Counted from the first letter of the stretch, positions 30,034-40,830 are shown. The stretch: 64,000 nt of DNA from Maniola hyperantus (GCF_902806685.2 NC_048541.1:2043465-2107464), one strand, 5' to 3'. Notes: generated by a model from the sequence alone, not told the origin. Program-made: numbers and translations.

Positions 30034-30810
30034 AAATACTAATAAGTGGAAATATAAAAATCCAAGCTTTAATTTATATACCTAGTCAGTATTCCTAATT
30101 AGATTTGTAAGTTAAATTAGTGTCTACTAGTTTGTTTTTTGTACTGATTTTATGTGATTGTTGCTGAAGAATACAAATATTTAAAGAAATGATTAAATAT
30201 TACTTTACTGTAGTTTTATTAAACGACATTTATATCAATAAATATTTTTAAATATGTGACAAATGTAGGTAACTAAAATGATGATTCACTGTGTACACAT
30301 TGGTTCACTGTCGACTCACCCCCTGATTCACTGTGTACATATACTGGTACACAGTGAACCATTCGCCGTCTTTTAAATAAAACAATATTACCTATAAACT
30401 ATTACAATTAGTGCTGAAATTGATATGCAAAACACAAGTTTAATAAATTACCTTTCGTCTAATGCCAATAGTTCTTAACTAAATTCACGTACGGTGGATC
30501 TATAAATGTTTGAAATTTTAGTGGTTCACTGTTTACCATGTCACCCTATACTTTCTGTGCTATTGGGTAGAGTTGATACTTTAGGGACATGTTACGGATC
30601 GACCTATTTTACCATCCAATGGTTACAATCCCATAGCTCAGCAGAACTAAACCCGGACTTCTACTAGCATGACTTGCTAAATGTGTGTAACGATTTTGTA
30701 AGAGTCGAAAGCAAGTAGGTACCTAACATTTTGCCTTTCACTACTTGCTTGTTTACATGCTCCAAGAGCTAGTGGAAATATTCGACAACCTACTTTAATT
30801 ATATATTTTT

Positions 30811-31080
30811 TTAATAGATATAGCGAGCAAACGAGCAGGCGGGTCACCTGATGTTAAGTGATTACTGCCGCCCATGAACATTTGCAGCACCAGAGGAGCC
30901 GCCGATGCGTTGCCGGCCTTTTAGGAATTTGTTGGTCCGCCCCTTGAATAGCCCCATGTTATAATCTAGCGGGAACACCGCCGATGGGAGTTGGTTCCAC
31001 AGTTTGCACGTGCGTGGAAAGAAGGATCTGGCGCAGCGGACGGTCGAAGTGCACCAGACACCCAGATGGTGATTTTATTT
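30811..31080 (-). mobile_element. LINE 3' fragment (family F)
   Basis: Minus strand ends with RTNKFLKGRQRIGGSSGAAN-type sequence and GATGGGAGTTGGTTCCACAG. Bases 30547-30810 show nothing else. Confidence 0.75.
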
Positions 31081-31274
31081 TATTGTAAAGGCACACAAAA
31101 CAGGTTGTAACTATACAATAGTCTAAATACAAAAACAATAGATTAGGATTGTTATTATTAATATAAGTAGGTAATATTTTTAATTTAAAAAATCGGTGCG
31201 AGTCAGACTGAGGGTTCCGTGCTTTGAAAATATTTGACATTATTATCTGATATTATTATCGAGTAACTGAAATT

Positions 31275-31500
31275 TTGACGATCACCCTGACACGTGATGA
31301 GCACTGTATTATAAGCGAGAGTCAGAAACCGAGGACGGGTTACCCCACAGGAACAATTTGGGGACATATGATAATTTTAAAATTGCCTCTGGTCTTGTCT
31401 GGTGGGTGGCATTATCCGTGGCTAGTTACCGCACTACCAGCAGAATCGTGCTGCTATCAATTAATTAACGTTCCGGTAACTACCGCGTAAAAACCGATAA
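31275..31500 (+). mobile_element. SINE C, diverged 5' half
   Basis: TGACGATCACCCTGACACGT head, TCTGGTCTTGTCTGGTGGGT, CGTGGCTAGTTACCGC. Confidence 0.6.
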
Positions 31501-31719
31501 TACCTAGTAATAAATTAATTTACATTGGAAATGCTTATCTCTAAACAGAGATTTATTATCAATAATTATTTATTTATTATTTAAATTTCTTACTCACCTT
31601 TGAAATGACAATTTACAATTTAACAGCTTTTATTGAATTCTACCTTCTCTAAATCTCCCGTCAGTTCTTAGGCTAAAACGAAATAGCGTTGAAGTTTGTT
31701 CGCGGAACGCCACTTTACG

Positions 31720-32720
31720 CCACTTTTGACGGTAACTTGTAATTTTAAGCGGTATTATATATATTATTATGCATTGTTCTTAAAGAATGTTGTTTTTAGC
31801 GAGGTGTGTTTGATTACTTAACTTGAGGTCGTGTGGCAGACGTGCCCTTTTATTTTTACTCGAGAACACTACGCTTAGAACAAGATTTTATGTCTCACCA
31901 ACGTTGATAGTATTCGAGTGTCGAAACACTTCCACGTTATAGTAAATTGGATCTTAACAGTCTTGATTTAAAGCTCAACTTTGTCTACACATTTACAGCC
32001 AGCGCTCAAGCAAAATCAATTTTTTTGACTTCAATTCAAGGCTCTTTAGGTCCATTTTACTTTGACGTTATTGTGTTGCGACTCTCGATTTTTAGCAACG
32101 TTGGTGAGACGTAAAATCTTGTACTAAGCGAACACAATGTGCATAACTCGGTGATAGATTAAGGAGCTGGCGGATAAAACGGTGTACATAATTGCGCGAA
32201 AAAAAATTACAAGAGGAGCAAAAAACTGAATGAAAGCTCCTGAATATGTGGTACCGTTTTTATTGAAATTGAGATTGGCCCCGTTGGGCGAAATTCTCTC
32301 GGAAGGACATTACGTATTATAATTTATTATTATATTATGCTTTGTTTATAAAGAATGTTGTTTTTAGCTGAGGTGTGTTTGATTACTTAACTAGAGGTCG
32401 TGTGGCAGACGTGCCCTTTTATTTTTACTCGAGAACACACGTGCATAACTCGGTGATAGATTAAGGAGCTGGCGAATAAAATGGCGTACTTACTTGCGCG
32501 AAAAAAAAATTACAAAAGGAGCGAAAAACTTGAATGAAAGCTCCTGAGTATGTGGTACGGTTTTTATCGAAACGTGGGCAAACGCTCGGAAGGACATATA
32601 AGTAAATCATTTATTATTTTGAGTATATGCATTGTTTTAGTTGAGGCGTGTTCGATTAGTTAATTAATTTGAGGTCGTGTGGAAGACGTGCCCATTTATT
32701 ATTACTCGCAAAAACACGTG
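31720..32720. repeat. Tandem repeat, about 280-bp period, three units
   Basis: GAGGTGTGTTTGATTACTTA at 31801 and 32361 and the variant GAGGCGTGTTCGATTAGTTA at 32643; CATAACTCGGTGATAGATTA at 32143 and 32444; GAATGAAAGCTCCTGA in each spacer. The first unit is lengthened by a MITE (31868-32140). Confidence 0.75.
31868..32140. mobile_element. MITE with CTCACCAACGTTG ends inside the tandem repeat
   Basis: AACAAGATTTTATGTCTCAC and GTGAGACGTAAAATCTTGT are inverted ends; GAACAC flanks both sides. An older relative of the family at 45301, 50065, 51741 and 52952. Confidence 0.7.
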
Positions 32721-32957
32721 CGATGAAGAACTCCAGTGCCTCGGAGAGCACGTAAAGCCAGCGGTCCTGTGCCTGATCTCTCTCCGTTAGAGTCGGATTT
32801 CCGTGCCATCGGCGATGAGAATAAGGGAATAGAGAAATGCTCAGTGCACCTGTTTTTGCGCACACACGCACGCACGAGATATTATTATAAGTACACAAAT
32901 TGTCCACGTTGTCTGTCCCGTTTAACGGGGACAACGGTAATTGAACAAAATTATTAA
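32721..32957. other. No gene; unclassified sequence with short hairpin
   Basis: Moderately GC-rich, including a (CA)n/(CG)n stretch. The motif AACGGGGACAACGG (32924-32937) returns inverted at 33085-33098, bracketing an RTE tail. Confidence 0.45.
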
Positions 32958-33063
32958 AAGTGGCTGGATGAGGAAGGCTGAGGACCGGGTGTGGTGGCGC
33001 TCTTTAGGGAAGGCCATTGTCCAGCAGTGGACGTCCACAGTCTGATGATGATGATGATGATTA
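32958..33063 (+). mobile_element. RTE LINE 3' end with (GAT)n tail
   Basis: Reads GWMRKAEDRVWWRSLGKAIV-type C-terminus, CCAGCAGTGGACGTCCACAG and ATGATGATGATGATGATT. Confidence 0.75.
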
Positions 33064-33197
33064 TTGCAAATCAATCCCGTTCCTCCGTTGTCCCCGTTCT
33101 CTATTCCCATTCAATTTATAGGTACGTCTCCTTGATGCAACCTCGTTGAATCGTGGAGAGGTAACAGAGGCAGACAGACACTTTCGCATTTATAATA

Positions 33198-33400
33198 CTA
33201 GCTGATGCCCGCGACTTCGTCCGCGTGCAATTAGGCGGGAACTCTAGGATTTTCCGATATAAAAAGTAGCCTATGGTCTTTATCTATACCCATGCAAAAA
33301 TCACGTCAATCCGTTGTACCGTTGCGCCGTGATTGAAGGACAAACCAACAAACCGACAAACAAACACACGTTCGCATTTATAATAATAAGGGTACTGATA
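33198..33400 (-). mobile_element. Helitron-like element (type 1 variant)
   Basis: CTAGCTGATGCCCGCGACTT, CAAACACACGTTCGCATTTA and GGGTACTGAT end. Bases 33401-33646 show nothing. Confidence 0.75.
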
Positions 33401-33646
33401 TAGTTAAGATAAAATAAATTCGCAAGCTATGTTGCGTGGGTCTAAGTATTCGTTATTAAATTGTATAAGGTTCGTGATTGTAAGATTTTCCCTCTATTGT
33501 TTACCGTTGTTTTACCATTAAGTAAAAACACGTTTACAGTTAATTTCATTTAACGAAGCCCTCTGCCCTACACAGCTTAACAAAACAATCCCTTTGTTAT
33601 TTTCAGGGAATCTGAAAGTAGACAGCAAAGAATTATAGAGAATGAG

Positions 33647-34035
33647 CCTATGAGGGACAGACCTTCGTTATTTTATAAAAGCTGAAAGTTTCTCTGCCCA
33701 TTGTCGCCAACGCAGGGAGGAACGATGAGTGATTTTTAAGTCTGGGTGGCTTTGGCAACAAAGACGTATAAAATCTTTGTTATGTTTCTTGTTGTTATCT
33801 GCCAAAGTTAAATAGTTATAGATAATTTACTAACAAATAGGTTTAAGATTCGTGTAATTTACTAACACCAATATGATCCGTTAGTTGGTCGAAATGAAAA
33901 CTTTTTTTAAAATTTAATGTCACCATTATCCAAACTTCATAGTCGCTGATCGTTCCCCCCTGTGTTGGGGACAATACGCAGAGAAACGTTCAGCTTTTAG
34001 AAAATAACGAAGGTCTGGCCCTCACGGGCTCTTAG
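33647..34035. mobile_element. MITE family L, two-armed copy
   Basis: CAGACCTTCGTTATTTTATA ... and ... AAAATAACGAAGGTCTGGCC are inverted arms of about 60 bp that also share GCTGAA-GTTTCTC and ACGCAGGGAGGAACGAT. Confidence 0.75.
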
Positions 34036-34131
34036 TCCATTAAATCACATCAGCGCAGACATAAAATAAACCAACTTATTAATTAATTTAGGTTTTGTGC
34101 CTTTACTTAATTTAATTTTAACTAGCTTATG

Positions 34132-34290
34132 CTCGCGACTTCGTCCGCGTGGACTACACAATTCAAACCCCTATTTTACCCCCTTAGGGGTTGAAATTTC
34201 CAAATCCTTTCTTAGCGGATGCCTATAGCAATCTGCATGCCAACAGCCCGATCCGTCCAATAGTTTGAGCTTTTGCGCGAATATATCAGT
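34132..34290 (-). mobile_element. Helitron-like type 2, truncated
   Basis: CTAGCTTATGCTCGCGACTT to ATCCGTCCAATAGTTTGAGC; the TC end is missing. Bases 34291-34827 are AT-rich without features. Confidence 0.7.
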
Positions 34291-34827
34291 ACCGGGAAAT
34301 AATGACTAATGGTTATGATTATTATTCATTCATAGTCTGTGGCGCAACGGTGTCTTGTTTACTCTGTAAAATAATGCAAATAATAATTAAATAACAGCTA
34401 ATTTTTCGTGTCTATTTATATTTATATAATTATTATTTTTTAATTAAGTTTTAATAGTAAAATTACCTGACACTTTATTCGCATGCGGTGATTACCTTTA
34501 ATTAGCTCGTCATTTTATCTAAGAACTTTTGTATTTTTAATTTTTTGTTTGATGTAGATGTTGGTGATCCTAATAAATGAAAAAAAAAAATTAAGGAGAT
34601 GCCTACCTACCAAACAGATAAAGGGGTAGTAGCTATGTGACACGTTTGTCTGAAAGGGTCTATCAATACTTATAATATATATTAATATAGAAGCTCGGAG
34701 TCGGAATAGAAGTCTTTCATCAAAGCAAGTGACTTCAATAAACCAAAAGCAAATACAGAGTCACAAAACATTGCTAATATTATCGCCATAGGAGTTCTAT
34801 ATTTTTGTTGGTTTCTTTCTGTCTGTT

Positions 34828-35000
34828 CAGCCCCCCAATTGTGTAAGAATAACCATTTCATGGCTATCGCAATCGTCAAGAATTCTGCCCTTTGATTGGC
34901 TGTGAAAAAATGTAAACAGCGAATCAACCAATCAAAAGGCAGAATTTCTTGACGATTGCGATAGCCATGAAATGGTTATTCTTACGCAATTGGGGGGCTG
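34828..35000. mobile_element. 173-bp near-perfect palindromic element
   Basis: Arms begin CAGCCCCCCAATTG and end CAATTGGGGGGCTG. About 70 bp per arm match almost base for base, including TCATGGCTATCGCAATCGTC; the loop is about 30 bp. No clear target duplication. Confidence 0.8.
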
Positions 35001-35189
35001 GTATGGCACAGAGTAAATGATTCTATGGTCTCTGCCGTCAAACTAAATAGAACAATATAATTAGTTTGATTTGTATGTTTGACCTAATTTCCTGATTTGA
35101 CCACTCGATACTCAGTACATACACTCTGTACCTAGTTAAGTTAGACGACTTCAAACACTCGCAACTCTGCAGGGAGCTGCTTTATTTAT

Positions 35190-35440
35190 TCTCCGTGTGT
35201 CCCTCTGACTAGCAGAGGGCACAGTGGACGAGGCGAAGAATGGGACGCGGGCAACGTGCGCAGGATCGCGTTGTCGCCCGTTGGGTCCCCGGGGGAGGGA
35301 GGCGCACCGCACATCGTTTGGTGCGCCTCATACGTGTGGTGGGGGACCTTGTGAGTGGGTCCCCCATGGAGGGTCCGCCTCGGCGGATGTCGCTGGTTGG
35401 GTCGCGGTTGATTGCTTCGGTGTTCCCGTGACCCAGTCGC
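35190..35440. other. GC-rich island with successive hairpins
   Basis: Contains GAGGCGCACC...GGTGCGCCTC (10-bp stem) and GGGGGACC...GGTCCCCC (8-9-bp stem), plus a CGGTTG/CGCGAC-rich end. Open frames on both strands have no recognisable domain. A Helitron 3' scrap follows at 35461-35540. Could be an old LINE 5' region or a structured RNA. Confidence 0.4.
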
Positions 35441-35540
35441 GACTACGGGTAACTTACTACAACTACTTTTATCCCGGAAAATCAAAGAGTTCCCACGGGA
35501 TTTTTAAAAACCTAAGTCGACGCGGATGAAGTCGTGAGTA

Positions 35541-36299
35541 TAGTAATTATAATCCACGAAACTACAAGGCCTACAGCCATAGTTTGATATCTATGTTGCA
35601 TTGTGAGAGTAGAATCTTACCTCTGATTCTATTTTTGTTATGGGTTGTGCTGGGTTTTGGTGGATATTCCGGTCGCTTCTCGGCCGGCGAGTCCCACATA
35701 CCTTCCTTCCAGTTGGCTGGCTGGTTGGGTAGCTGGCTGGCTTTCAGGGAGGGGGGATGCGTAAACGCATTTCCCAGCGAAAAAAAATATGTCGGTACCT
35801 AATTGGATTGACTGACTAATTTTAAATTACCGATTGACTCTCGGTTAACGTTAAGTTGACAAAAAAAGGATTAGTGTGAGGTTAATATATACGACTCATT
35901 AATTAAACAAGATTCTTGACTCATAACAGTGAGCCATGCAAATAAGTTATTTTAATCTACACTATGTGGTATCGAATTCGATCACTTAAATTGATTGGTA
36001 AAATATACTCGTATTATTAATTATTGATCTCTACTTATATTGTGAATTAATGGCCAATAGCACGTGCTCGCCACTAATAATAACAAACACAAACTTTTTA
36101 TGAAAGACTAGCAACCGCCCGCGGCTTCGTTTCTCCTTCATTTCGCATTTTCTTACCAAGGGAACCTCTGCGCAAAATTTCAGCTTTTCTAGGTTCAAAG
36201 GTTTGAGCTGGGCGTTGAAGATTCAGACTGTGAAAGTATATTATCTACCAATTAAACGCGGGAAAGTTTTCAGGATTTTGACTTCATTTGTTTTTAACT
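35541..36299. other. No gene; unclassified
   Basis: Includes GGCTGGCTGGTTGGGTAGCT (35711 on) and a decayed Helitron-like stretch at 36108-36240 (GCCCGCGGCTTCGTTTC). Confidence 0.4.
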
Positions 36300-36546
36300 T
36301 CCTGTACATATCTAACTATTTCATTTTTACCTACTGTTAATCTGTCAAGTTACTCTGTACGTTATTAAGTAAGTCTGTCTGTTATTAAGTTAATCTATAC
36401 TTTTAATCTGTTAAGTTAGTGCATGTTAGTTTATAAGTAAAGTTTTCACCTGTAATTGACGACCATACTGTTTATTGTATGTATTTAAATGTGCGGTCAT
36501 TTATGTATGGAAGTTGTCGGTGATAAATAAATTAAAAAAAAAAAAC
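36300..36546 (+). repeat. Possible retroposon 3' end with A-tail
   Basis: Loose TTATTAAGT(A/C)AGTCT repeats and GATAAATAAATT followed by an A-run at 36534-36545. No coding sequence. Bases 36547-36918 are AT-rich. Confidence 0.35.
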
Positions 36547-36918
36547 TTAAATGTTACTTTAAAGTTCTGAATACAATTAGTGTTATCATGAAAAAAATGC
36601 ATTTTGTTATGATTTAAAATGAGAATGAAAATGATTTAAGATGATTTAAAATTTAGAAAAATCGTGAGTGATCGAATTCAATACAACATAGTGTATTTCA
36701 ATTTTAGTTAAATAGGTATGGTTTAATATAATGTTATTAATATGTAAATCTAGGTTAATTACTTAAATCTATATGAGATCTAAAAATAAACGAGGTTTAG
36801 GACAAATGTTTATGGTATAGCACCTAGGTAGGTACATACTGTTTTCCTTTGTTCCATTTTATTTTATTTTGTAGTTTTTTAATTTATTTTATTCGATTAC
36901 AAGTTGACTATAATTAAT

Positions 36919-37130
36919 TCATCTGGGGCATCGCTTGACGTTAACTAGCCACGGCCGAATTGTAGAAATGATTGTAGAAATGGCCTCTGCCGGAAATCGA
37001 ACCCAAGTAGTCTCTGTCGTTGAGACTGACAAAACGTCACATAAGTTTGAGTGACAGAGACCACGCTCTACGAAGCCGAAATCTCTTTCTAAAGGTCGAT
37101 GTACAATATTTACTGCCAATATTTGATACG
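36919..37130 (-). repeat. SINE C scrap plus MITE arm
   Basis: CGTTAACTAGCCACGGCCGA and GGAAATCGAACCC (SINE C), then TCTAAAGGTCGATGTACAAT from the GCGGCCGAAAG MITE family. Confidence 0.55.
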
Positions 37131-37136
37131 ACAGTT

Positions 37137-37277
37137 GACATCATCATCGTCAGCCGATAGACGTCCACGACTAGACAAAGGTCTCTTGCAGGGACTTCCA
37201 CACGCCACACTCTTGCGGCGGCGCTGCCATCCAGCGGCTCCATGTCTCTCGTTTGATGTCGTCTGTCCCCTAGACAG
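37137..37277 (-). mobile_element. RTE LINE 3' end, cut by a foldback element
   Basis: GATAGACGTCCACGACTAGA, AGGGACTTCCACACGCCACA, GTTTGATGTCGTCTGTCC. Confidence 0.7.
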
Positions 37278-37670
37278 GAAGGCCGCTTTATTAATTGCAA
37301 CGCAAACCGACAGAGATTCCAAAAGGCAGACCCTGAGAAGCACTGGCGTTTTTCTTGATAACAACTCAAACTAATCTTATTTAAGGTATAAAGGCATCGG
37401 TACGCGAAGCGTTGGGAGACACCCACTTAGTGGGAGTCTTTCAACGCTGCAAAATTTTATATTTACCTACTGCAACCAAAACATGGAGGAGACTCAAAGG
37501 ATCCCCTGTGCACTCCTGTGTGTTTGTGCATTGTGCGTATCGCGCACCGATGCATTTATACCTTAAATTAAGATTAATTTGAGTTGTTATCAAGAAAAAT
37601 GCCAGTGCTTTTTAGGGTCTGCCTTTTGGAATCTCTGCCGGTTTGCGTTGCGCTTAACAAAGCGACCTTC
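37278..37670. mobile_element. Foldback element with about 130-bp arms
   Basis: The left arm 37278-37406 and right arm 37541-37670 are near-perfect inverted copies (blocks such as GAGATTCCAAAAGGCAGACC and TCTTGATAACAACTCAAA). The middle holds a second hairpin, GCGTTGGGAGACACCCACTT / AGTGGGAGTCTTTCAACGC. No open frame. Confidence 0.85.
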
Positions 37671-37859
37671 AACTTTAAAACTAGGATACCAGGTAGGTAT
37701 ATATGTATGTAGGTATTTCAATGAAGTGTTTTCGCAACATGTAAAATATATCTCGTATCTATAGGACTGGTACCCTCCCTATCACATCAAGATTACGTCT
37801 CAGATAAGAAAGAACAAGACAAACCTATTCAGATCGATAGTTTTTAGAGATGCGTACCT

Positions 37860-38310
37860 ACCCGAAGGGTGCCAACGAGATCTTTTTACTAAGTCTCCGC
37901 TGTCCGTCTGTCCGTATGTCTGTCAGTGGGCTCTATCTCGTGAAACGCAATAAAGAAGAGCAAGAGTGAATATGCATCTTCTGGGTAAATGCGTCCCATC
38001 TTAGGCCACATCATCACTTTTCATCAGGTGTGATTGTGGTTTGCCTTTAGAGTTCCTTACCCGAAGGGACCCTATTAATAAGCCTGCTGCGCCCTGCGTC
38101 TGAACCGTTAGGCAGAGAGTTGAAATTTTCTAGAGTGTGTAGGTATTTCTATTGCCGCCATGGCAACAAACAATAAAAAACAAGATGGCATAGGTATTTA
38201 AGAACGGCTGCCGTACAAATAAAAAAAATAAAAAATACATGATATCTTGTACCTACGATGGTACGGAACCTTACGTGTACGAGTCCGACTCACACTTAGC
38301 CGGTTTTATT
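37860..38310 (+). repeat. Repeat family E, long copy
   Basis: TACCCGAAGGGTGCCAACGA, (GTCC)n/(GTCT)n, TTTCTATTGCCGCCATGGCA and the end GACTCACACTTAGCCGGTTT; partly duplicated inside. Confidence 0.7.
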
Positions 38311-39059
38311 TCTTACATGAGAATAATCAGTTGAACTGGTACCTAAGTACATTGAAATCAAACTTATAGAAAATATTCATATCCTTCTATTGTTGCTATA
38401 GCGGTGATAGCCTATTTTTATGATTAAGTTTTCGGCTTACTAGATTGCGGTTCAACTCATATCTAACTAACAGGCACGCATATCTAGCTTTTCTCACTAT
38501 TTTTTCTAACAATTAAAGATTATCTAAATGATAAAAAAATGGGCCGAATTGAGTACCACCTCCTTTTTGGAAGTCGTTTAAAAAGAGCGTGGACTTGACC
38601 TGCAGATCGTTCCAGGAACGCGCGGGTTGCAAATACTTTTTGTACATGGCATACCTACCTGCCTACTATTACCTATACATAATAGGTACATCAAATCTTT
38701 GAATAGAGAATCCGCCGAGTTTCTTGGTGGTTCTTCTCGCAACCAGTGGTATCAGCTTAATAAAGCTTAATTGAAAAAAAAATCTAAGTATTTCAGAATT
38801 ATAGGCGTTTTAATCGATAAAATATCAATTTTATTTTCCTTTATTTACTTAGGGACTTTTATACCTAAGTAAAATGTCAGCCCCATTATAATCTAGGTAA
38901 GTAGGTAGGTACATGAAATGAAAACAAGAAATTCTTAACCAAAGTAGCACAAATTGAAAAAAAAGAAAAAGGAAAACAAAATGAAAGTTAAACAGTCTTC
39001 AAGAATTCAAATAGACTTATCGCATCCTTAGACGCAGGACGGGCAAGTATACAATTATT
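38311..39059. other. No gene; A-tailed retroposon scrap at 38695-38790
   Basis: CCGCCGAGTTTCTTGGTGGT TCTTCTCG-type LINE 3' end with an A-run near 38780; otherwise AT-rich intergenic sequence. Confidence 0.5.
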
Positions 39060-39605
39060 AGCTGATGCCCGCGACTTCGTCCGCGTGGAATTAGGTTTTT
39101 AAAAATCCCATGGGAGCTCCGTTATTTTCCGGGATAAAGGTAGCCTATGTCACTCTCCAGGTCTTTATCTATCTATACCCATGCAGAAAATCACGTCAAT
39201 GCGTTGCACCGTTGCGACGGGATTGAAGGACAAACCAACGAACTAACAAACTTCACTTAAACAAGGAATTTCACCCTCACCATCTGGGTGTCTGGTGCAC
39301 TTCGAACGTCCGCTGCGCCAGATCCTTCTTTTCACGCACGTGCATACTGTGGAACCAACTCCCATCGGCGGTGTTCCCACTAGATTATAACATGGGGTTA
39401 TTCAAGGGGCGGACCAACAAATTCCTAAAAGGCCGGCAACGCATCGGCGGCTCCTCTGGTGCTGCAAATGTTCATGGGCGGCGGTAATTGACCCGCCTGC
39501 ACGTTTGCTCGCTATATCTCTTAAAAAAAAAAAAAACTAACAAATCAAAAAACCAACAAAGAAACACACTTTCGCATTATAATAAGGGTACCTAAGGGTA
39601 CTGAT
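39060..39605 (-). mobile_element. Helitron-like type 1 variant, split by a LINE
   Basis: AGCTGATGCCCGCGACTTCG at the left, CACACTTTCGCATTATAATA at the right; the LINE tail at 39251-39534 splits the AACTAACAAA tract. Confidence 0.75.
39251..39534 (+). mobile_element. Family F LINE, 5' truncated, with 10-bp target duplication
   Basis: AACTAACAAA flanks it (39241-39250 and 39535-39544). The frame reads RCARSFFSRTCILWNQLPSA, VFPLDYNMGLFKGRTNKFLK, GRQRIGGSSGAANVHGRR and stop, then an A-tail. The best-preserved copy of the family here. Confidence 0.85.
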
Positions 39606-39917
39606 ATCAGTTGCTTTAACGCCCCTCGGTAGTATCATTTAATGATCAGGGCAAAATAAGCAAGAAATGTGATCAAGAAAAAGTTTTAATGCGGAACGAA
39701 GCCCGACACCTTGGACGATTAAATCGTCCAAGCCCGACACAATTTAAAAAGAAAAAGTGCTTACTTAAGGTTATAAAATCGAAATTATAAACTTCCTATA
39801 AAAGTTTAAGAAAGTTCTAAACGTTCGTAAACGGCTCATTTAGAAACATTCTAAAGTTGAAGGCACATTAACTTGGTCTTTGAATGTAATCAAAATCATC
39901 ATCATCAGTAGTACGCC

Positions 39918-40241
39918 CAGAGGCGGATTAAATATCGAGAGCGCCCTAGGCAAGCACCTCATAGGCGCCCTTTCAACAGCCGTATCAAAAAATTTACTAA
40001 TTTCAAATGAACGAGGAATCCTCTCTTTGCATAGCTGGTAGTTGGTGATTATACTATTTGTGTGAACTAGTGAAGAACATCATGTCATGACACTTTTCTA
40101 TATTAAAGAAGAACCAGTTCCGGTCAATCCAAGATAATATAGTAGGGATAATTAGCTAGGCCAGGTAATGGAACTCTACATGATCGCGCGCGCCTCTTCG
40201 TAACCTCACGCCCCTAGGCACGTGCCTAGTTTCAGCGTCTG
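39918..40241. mobile_element. hAT-like MITE with perfect 8-bp target duplication
   Basis: AGTACGCC occurs directly outside both ends (39910-39917, 40242-40249). Ends CAGAGGCGGATT and CAGCGTCTG; subterminal GCCCTAGGCA and CCCCTAGGCACGTGCCTAG. 324 bp, non-coding. Confidence 0.85.
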
Positions 40242-40249
40242 AGTACGCC

Positions 40250-40830
40250 ACTACTGGCCACAGGTCATCTCTAAGTTTGAGAAGTGTTTAGGCCATCGTC
40301 GATTACGTTAGCCATGTTAGTATTGGTAGACTACACTTTTGAGAACATTATGGAGAACTGTCAGGCAAGGAGGATTCCTCACAGTATTTTCATTTACCGT
40401 TAAAGCAATTTGATACTTCACGATCAACCCATAGCCAGCCCACTACCCACTACTGAGCACGAGTCTCCTCTCAGAATGACAAGAGCTTAGGCCATAGTCT
40501 GCTTTGAGAACATTTTTTGGAGAACTCTCAGGAATGCAGCCCATGCAGGTTTCCTCACAATGTTTTCCTTCGCCGTTAAAGCAAGTGATATTAACGCACA
40601 TAACTCGGAAAAGTTACAAGTGCATGCCCGGAATCGAACTCCCAAAAATAAGGAGGATGTCTTAACCACTTGGTAACCACCGCTCACTGACTTGATACTT
40701 AATTTGCTTAAAACCATAGAGTTATAAATATATAGATAAATACTCCTCAAAACGCACATAGCTCCAAAACGTCATCGAATCTCAAACCCCCCGTTTAGGA
40801 GGCCAAGGTCTTATCCAATTGGCTATCACA
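40250..40830 (-). mobile_element. SINE B copies, one long and two partial
   Basis: Main copy 40422-40675 from ATCAACCCATAGCCAGCCCA to GGAATCGAACTCCC; partial copies at 40250-40420 and 40740-40830. Confidence 0.7.

Larger units (their letters stand above)
29326..30546. mobile_element. Pogo/Tigger-like element retaining a pipsqueak-type DNA-binding domain
   Basis: Inverted ends GGGTCAGGTGGTAAACAGTG and CACTGTTTACCATGTCACCC, with TA on both sides (29324-29325, 30547-30548), give 1221 bp. A small HTH protein is encoded at 29881-30033. The ACAGTG/CACTGT core, often as GTACACAGTGAACC, occurs about a dozen times, including a perfect 32-bp palindrome at 29721-29752. No DDE catalytic domain is present. 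Known: pogo-group transposases have an N-terminal psq HTH and TA duplications. Inferred: a non-autonomous member. Confidence 0.7.

Noticed and set aside
32656..32934. 92-codon minus-strand gene
   Set aside because: Runs from the tandem repeat into unclassified sequence; no conserved domain or splice signals.
35186..35529. Protein gene on either strand of the GC-rich island
   Set aside because: Overlapping frames on both strands with low-information Arg/Gly/Pro composition, no splice context and no known domain.
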